Part shown: positions 59,888 to 64,000 of the stretch, piece by piece
How positions within the stretch are numbered: the stretch's first letter is position 1
Layout of the letters: each line of letters opens with the position of its first letter
Assembly: GCF_003977615.1 (NCBI RefSeq)
Contig: NZ_RYZR01000002.1
Span: 125,214 to 189,213 of the forward strand
Source of the DNA: Dyella dinghuensis
GTDB taxonomy: Bacteria > Pseudomonadota > Gammaproteobacteria > Xanthomonadales > Rhodanobacteraceae
Direction of reading: 5' to 3'
Length of the DNA: 64,000 nt
Notes under the pieces: model-generated
Told to the model about the DNA's origin: nothing
The model's input: the letters and a program-made list of their open reading frames with translations, nothing else
Database searches by the model: none
Program-made: the position numbers and the translations under genes

Positions 59888-61690
59888 TTACGGCGAGGTC
59901 ACATTGAGCGTTACCGGCCCTGCGAGCACGGTGTAGCCGTTGTCGTAGCAATACCAGACGCTATACGTGCCGGGCGAAAGGCTGGATGTGTCGAACGTGA
60001 CCGTGCCACTGCCGTTCGGCGCGGCTTGCCACGTCGCAGACGAGCCGTTGCCAGGGCTGCTGCCTGCGGCGTAGATGCCGATCCAGTTTTCGCTGTTGAG
60101 CTTGTTCGACGGCGTGGCGTAGTCGAAGTGTACGTAGGTGCCTGCCGTGACGCTCGGCATGCTGCTGGCCAGGCTGGGTATCGTTGTCGCGGTGGTCGCA
60201 GCGAAGGCGTCGTTGATTGGCTGCGCGTAGAGATCGTTGTGCGTGAGCGGTGCGATGCCTAATGCGTGTTCAACGGTGGTGCCGGTGCTGTAGTGGTTGT
60301 AGTTCGCGTTGCTGATGTAACCGGACTGCACCGTTCCCGGTGAACCCACCAGAATGGTTGCAAGGTGATTACCCGTTTCCGACGCCGATTCGTCCCAGGT
60401 AAGCACAATCAGTGAGCGCTGCTGCGTCCACGCGGGCGAGTTGAGAATCGGCTGCAAGGTTTGCTGGAGCCAGCCGTTTTGCACCTGCAGGCTCTTGGGC
60501 GTGCCGTTGCCGGAGGCTTCGCCGTCGTAGTAATCGTCGGCGGCAATCCACGCGAAATTCGGCGTGGTGGAGGCCGATTTCAGATCCGTCGTCAGTTGTG
60601 TGGTGTCGAACAGATGTGCGGCGCAACGTGTTGGATTCGACAGCACATCGGTGAAATTGACGAATGGCGCGTCATCCGGTTCGTAGTAGCTGTCGTTGTT
60701 ATTGCTGGTGTTGCAAGGTGTGCCCATGCCTTGTTCGTAGGCTTTCCAGGTTTTGCCCTGGGCTTCCAGCTCGTCGGCGATGTTCTGTGCGGTGACTTTG
60801 ATGTTGGGATAGTAGACGGCGCCTTGCACGAACGTATTGCCGCCGGCGATGGCCAGGTAATTTTCGTCGCTGGGATGGTAGACGCCGCTGTAGTTGTCCA
60901 GCAGCGTGCCCTGGCTGGCGAGGCTGTTGATGAAGGGCGCATCGGTGGTGTCGCCGATCACTTCGCTGTAGTCGGTGTTTTCCATCATCACGACGAAGAC
61001 GTGATCGAAGGCGGGAACGCTCGATGCTGGCGCTTGCAGCGCCGCTGCGGTCACAGGAGTGGACAGCGTCAATGACAGATTGTCGGCGTAACCGATGTTG
61101 TAAGAAGCCGACGTGTTGGTGAATTGCAGCAGCACCGAAATGCTGCGCGTACCAACAGGCACGTTGCCGGTGGCCGATTGCGCGACGAAGCCGCTTTCGA
61201 GATTGCGCGTGGTGGCGGTAACGCCGGCCAGTTGCGCGGGCGTACCGAGCGGATGGCCGTTGACGTCGAGGAAGACAGCTGTCACCACCGCCTCGCCGTT
61301 GTAGACGGTGTAACCGCCTAGCCAGCCTGAGAGGTTGTACGTCACCGCGCCACCGTCGATGGTGGTGGCCGCACTGGATACGTTGATGTTCTGGCGGAGC
61401 GCCGAATCGCCGTAAGGGCCGTCGGCAATGAATGCGTTGCCGCCTGAGCCGCCCGTGGGCGTGTTGAAGCTGCCGATCGAATAGCAAACGATCGACGGAC
61501 TGCCTTGCGTCACCGTCCAGCCCGGCACTGTGTTGACGGCCGACCAATCGGTCGTACACGTGCCCGATTCACCATCGCCATCGACAATCAGATTGCCACT
61601 GTTTGCGGCGAACACTGGCGACGCCAATGCGCCACTTACGCAAAACGCCGCGATTATCCACGGCAGGATCGATCCCCGTTTACCGCACAT
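59888..61690 (-). CDS. Secreted phosphoesterase family protein (acid phosphatase / phospholipase C type)
   Basis: 600 residues from the ATG at 61690 (GAGGGAG 8 bases upstream; a TTG two codons earlier is too close to it). Signal peptide cleaved near VFAAN. Residues ~30-210 form a beta-sandwich, carbohydrate-binding-like domain (NLIVDGDGESGTC, PGWTV). Residues ~225-490 are the phosphoesterase domain: HVFVVMMENTDYSEV, YHPSDENYLAIAGG, NFAWIAADDYYDGE, IVLTWDESASETGNHL, YSTGTTVEHALGI, with metal ligands and nucleophile region. A C-terminal beta domain of ~100 residues follows. Likely releases phosphate from extracellular substrates; the exact substrate is unknown. Confidence 0.87.
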   Translation of the reverse strand: MCGKRGSILPWIIAAFCVSGALASPVFAANSGNLIVDGDGESGTCTTDWSAVNTVPGWTVTQGSPSIVCYSIGSFNTPTGGSGGNAFIADGPYGDSALRQNINVSSAATTIDGGAVTYNLSGWLGGYTVYNGEAVVTAVFLDVNGHPLGTPAQLAGVTATTRNLESGFVAQSATGNVPVGTRSISVLLQFTNTSASYNIGYADNLSLTLSTPVTAAALQAPASSVPAFDHVFVVMMENTDYSEVIGDTTDAPFINSLASQGTLLDNYSGVYHPSDENYLAIAGGNTFVQGAVYYPNIKVTAQNIADELEAQGKTWKAYEQGMGTPCNTSNNNDSYYEPDDAPFVNFTDVLSNPTRCAAHLFDTTQLTTDLKSASTTPNFAWIAADDYYDGEASGNGTPKSLQVQNGWLQQTLQPILNSPAWTQQRSLIVLTWDESASETGNHLATILVGSPGTVQSGYISNANYNHYSTGTTVEHALGIAPLTHNDLYAQPINDAFAATTATTIPSLASSMPSVTAGTYVHFDYATPSNKLNSENWIGIYAAGSSPGNGSSATWQAAPNGSGTVTFDTSSLSPGTYSVWYCYDNGYTVLAGPVTLNVTSP

Positions 61691-61848
61691 ACGCAAGCTC
61701 CCTCTGCCCCTGGCAGTACGTGATAGGTGCGCGGACGATGATGTGCGTTGATTGCTGGCGCGCGACGATCACATGACAACGCAGCGGGCGTTGGCGGGAA
61801 TGCGACGCGATGCGTGAGAGGCGCGTGAAGCGCAGGAGACTTTCAAAG

Positions 61849-61879
61849 ACATCCGCGAGCACGCACCCGCGGATGTTTT
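61849..61879. terminator. Hairpin terminator downstream of the DUF2147 gene
   Basis: A nine-base-pair stem (61849-61857 with 61868-61876) with CCGCG core. TTTT follows on the plus strand and CTTT on the minus strand. It lies 16 bases after the DUF2147 stop on the minus strand. The remaining bases up to the phosphoesterase start hold no gene. Confidence 0.7.
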
Positions 61880-61894
61880 ATGCAATGACGCAAA

Positions 61895-62341
61895 TTACTG
61901 CTGGCGAATCCAGACCTGCGTGCGGCCCATCAGCGCAAAGCCGACATAGCCGCGCACATCGAGTTTCTGTCCGCCGTCTTCCATCGATAGTTTGACCTTG
62001 TAGACGGTGCCCGATGCAGGATCGAGGATCTTGCCGCCGTCCCACACATCGCCGTTTTTGGCGACGCCCCACATGATGGTCATGCCTTCGATCGGCTGAT
62101 CCTTCCGGTCGCCGTCGCACTTCTTGCAGACCGGGTGCGGGCCATCGTCGGAGATCAGAACCTGCAGCACCTTGGCTTGCAGTTGACCGTTGTTGTCGCT
62201 GATCTGGATGATGGATTTCACCTTGCCCGTTGCATCGTCAACCTGGCGCCACGTACCGACCGGTGTGTTATCGGCTGCCCAGGTGATGGTTGGCCCAAGC
62301 AGCAGGCAGGCGGCGATAGCGATATGCGACAGGCGTTTCAT
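61895..62341 (-). CDS. DUF2147 periplasmic protein
   Basis: 148 residues: signal peptide (cleavage near TWAAD), then the DUF2147 pattern PVGTWRQVDDATGKVKSIIQ, VCKKCDGDRKDQPIEGMTIM, GGKILDPASGTVYKVKLSM and LDVRGYVGFALMGRTQVW. This is a small lipocalin-like beta-barrel family; function is unproven. The CKKC pair is a common family feature. It is a single-gene unit. Confidence 0.88.
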   Translation of the reverse strand: MKRLSHIAIAACLLLGPTITWAADNTPVGTWRQVDDATGKVKSIIQISDNNGQLQAKVLQVLISDDGPHPVCKKCDGDRKDQPIEGMTIMWGVAKNGDVWDGGKILDPASGTVYKVKLSMEDGGQKLDVRGYVGFALMGRTQVWIRQQ

Positions 62342-62530
62342 GCGAGGGGTCCCCTACGTTGGCGTATGGCGAGCCTGCCGATGCACAAGGGGTAGGGTCA
62401 AGCTGCAATGCGCAAACACAATGGTTTCATCGCGTTAGCACACATCGTTGACGCCTGGGCGCAAAGCGGAGCCAAGTATGGGTAGCGCGAACTGGCATAC
62501 TTAGCGTCTTCGATAGCTACCACTTTCCCC

Positions 62531-63625
62531 ATGACGCAGGCGAATGAAGCCCTGGTGCGCCGTATCCTCGGCGACCTTATTGATCCCCACACGGGCAATC
62601 CCTTGGCCGAGGCCGTTCGCGCGGTGGGCGTCGACGGTACCCGGGTGTCGGTGGATATCCAGCTGGGTTACCCCGCCGCTGGCGCCAGCGAGGCACTGAG
62701 CTCGATGGCGAAGCAGACGCTGGAAGCCGATCCGGCGATCGATTCGGCCGCGATCTCCCTCAGCAGCCGCATTCATCCGCACAAGGTGCAGGGCGCGCTC
62801 GCACCGCTGGGCAACATCAAGAACATCATCGCCGTGGCGTCGGGCAAGGGCGGGGTGGGCAAGTCGACGGTGTCGGTGAATCTGGCCCTGGCATTAGCCG
62901 CAGAAGGCGCGAAAGTCGGCATTCTCGACGCCGATATTTATGGCCCGAGCCAGCCACGCATGCTCGGCATCCAAGGCAAGCCCGAATCGCCGGACGGCAA
63001 GAGCATCACGCCGATGACCGCGCACGGCCTCCAAGCCATGTCGATCGGTTTTCTGGTCGACGAAGAAACGCCGATGATCTGGCGCGGCCCGATGGTCACG
63101 CAGGCGATGATGCAGCTGCTCGGCGATACGCGCTGGGACATGCTCGATTACTTGATCATCGACCTGCCGCCGGGAACGGGCGATATCCAGCTGACCTTGT
63201 CGCAGAAGGTGCCCGTCGCCGGTGCGGTGATTGTCACCACGCCGCAGGACATCGCACTTCTGGATGCCCGCAAGGCGTTGAAGATGTTCGAGAAGGTGGA
63301 GGTCCCCGTGCTGGGCATCGTCGAGAACATGGCCACCCACATCTGCACGAACTGCGGCCACGAGGAACACATTTTCGGCGCCGGTGGCGGCGAACGTATG
63401 GCCGAGCAGTACAACGTGCCGTACCTGGGCTCGCTGCCGCTGGATATCCGCATTCGCGAGCAGGCCGATAGCGGCAATCCCACCGTCGTGGCGATGCCCG
63501 ATTCCGATCTGGCGGCGCGCTATCGCGCTATCGCCCGTAATACCGCAGGCCGTCTTGCCAGACAGCCACGCAACAAATCGCTTGGCCTCGGCAAGATCGT
63601 CGTGCAGGGGACGCCCGCGGCGTAA
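62531..63625 (+). CDS. apbC: Iron-sulfur cluster carrier protein ApbC/Mrp
   Basis: 364 residues: an N-terminal MIP18-like domain (VRRILGDLIDPHTGNPLAEA), then a deviant Walker A NTPase IAVASGKGGVGKSTVSVNLA, GILDADIYGPSQPRMLG, DYLIIDLPPGTGDIQLTLSQ, VTTPQDIALLDARKAL, and the bridging-cluster C-x-x-C in HICTNCGHEEHIFG. Transfers Fe-S clusters to apo-proteins. Followed 133 bases later by dcd, an arrangement common in Xanthomonadales. Confidence 0.95.
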   Translation: MTQANEALVRRILGDLIDPHTGNPLAEAVRAVGVDGTRVSVDIQLGYPAAGASEALSSMAKQTLEADPAIDSAAISLSSRIHPHKVQGALAPLGNIKNIIAVASGKGGVGKSTVSVNLALALAAEGAKVGILDADIYGPSQPRMLGIQGKPESPDGKSITPMTAHGLQAMSIGFLVDEETPMIWRGPMVTQAMMQLLGDTRWDMLDYLIIDLPPGTGDIQLTLSQKVPVAGAVIVTTPQDIALLDARKALKMFEKVEVPVLGIVENMATHICTNCGHEEHIFGAGGGERMAEQYNVPYLGSLPLDIRIREQADSGNPTVVAMPDSDLAARYRAIARNTAGRLARQPRNKSLGLGKIVVQGTPAA

Positions 63626-63758
63626 GGCCGTAGAACCTTGCGAGTCAGGTTCTTGGCATCGAACGGTGCCAGCGCTGGCATAGAAGCCAGCTAACCATGT
63701 ATTTTTGCCGCTTTGCGCCCGGCTCTACGGGCGCATGGCCAGGAGCACCGGAGTTCGC

Positions 63759-64000
63759 GTGAGCATCAAATCCGATAAGTGGATCCGCCGCATGGCGGAG
63801 CAGCACGGCATGATCGAGCCCTTCGAACCCGGCCAGGTCAAAGTGCGCGATGGCAACAAGTTGATCTCGTACGGCACATCGAGCTACGGCTACGACGTGC
63901 GTTGCGCGCGCGAATTCAAGATTTTCACCAACATCAACTCCACGATTGTCGATCCGAAAGCGTTCGATCCAACAAGCTTCGTCGATGTGCAGGCGGATGT
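63759..64000 (+). CDS. dcd: dCTP deaminase, N-terminal part (runs off the right edge)
   Basis: The first 80 codons from a GTG at 63759: [19 protein letters not shown], then FEPGQV and [36 protein letters not shown], the standard Dcd N-terminus. AGGAGCACCGGAG lies upstream. It deaminates dCTP to dUTP for thymidylate synthesis. The catalytic Glu lies beyond the window. Confidence 0.94.
   Translation, partial: MSIKSDKWIRRMAEQHGMIEPFEPGQVKVRDGNKLISYGTSSYGYDVRCAREFKIFTNINSTIVDPKAFDPTSFVDVQAD

Noticed and set aside
63700-63740. GCGCCC...GGGCGC hairpin between apbC and dcd as a terminator
   Set aside because: Stem is short, loop is long and no T-run follows; apbC and dcd may still be separate units.

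Overview
The window reads as chromosome of a gammaproteobacterium of the order Xanthomonadales, most likely family Rhodanobacteraceae (Dyella/Luteibacter/Rhodanobacter type). This rests on the Xanthomonadales-type bacteria-killing type IV secretion system (X-T4SS) with an XVIPCD effector and an N0-domain VirB7, on the fairly high G+C, and on the housekeeping neighbourhoods. The genus is inferred, not proven.

Layout. 1-3.9 kb (minus): end-truncated murB, pyrD, a SAM methyltransferase, a DUF4190 membrane protein and a family 7 aldehyde dehydrogenase. 4.3-8.2 kb: lineage-specific genes (a secreted orphan, a MASE1-like sensor protein facing it, tRNA-Arg(CCT), a small exported protein). 8.3-23.5 kb (minus): the X-T4SS, in transcription order virB7-8-9-10-11-1-2-3-4-5-6, then a variable tail. 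The tail holds a DUF4189 protein, a decayed immunity-gene fragment, a secreted orphan, a broken virB6 fragment, a TrbM/KikA protein, and an immunity lipoprotein overlapping a lipase toxin that carries the C-terminal XVIPCD export signal. No virD4 is present here. 24.5-25.5 kb: a CsgG-like lipoprotein with a peptidoglycan-binding domain. 25.9-31.5 kb: tRNA-Thr(CGT), then the minor pilin operon pilV-pilW-pilX-pilY1-pilE. 31.5-40.6 kb (minus): recC-recB-recD behind tRNA-Ala(CGC). 40.8-48.5 kb: rnd diverging from a TPR/SUMF1-fold protein, a secreted orphan, tRNA-Leu(CAG), then rnr-rlmB-small membrane protein. 48.7-56 kb: the phosphate operon pstS-pstC-pstA-pstB-phoU with a Pho box, rnt, and a divergent porin that may also carry a Pho box. 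56.1-64 kb: nth-rnfB, metG, a secreted phosphoesterase, a DUF2147 protein, mrp and the start of dcd.

How parts work together. The X-T4SS should inject the lipase into neighbouring bacteria while the lipoprotein protects the producer's own periplasm. The tail of that operon shows gene turnover: pieces of a second immunity gene and a second virB6 lie beside intact copies. The Pst cluster and its outer-membrane porin form a phosphate-uptake route. The pilin operon supplies tip/priming components for type IV pili. RecBCD, Nth, RNase R, RNase D and RNase T are ordinary nucleic-acid maintenance genes.

The most unusual part is 8.3-24.5 kb. It is recognisable as an X-T4SS, so it is not a wholly new system, but its degraded effector/immunity zone, orphan secreted protein and missing coupling protein deserve a closer look.
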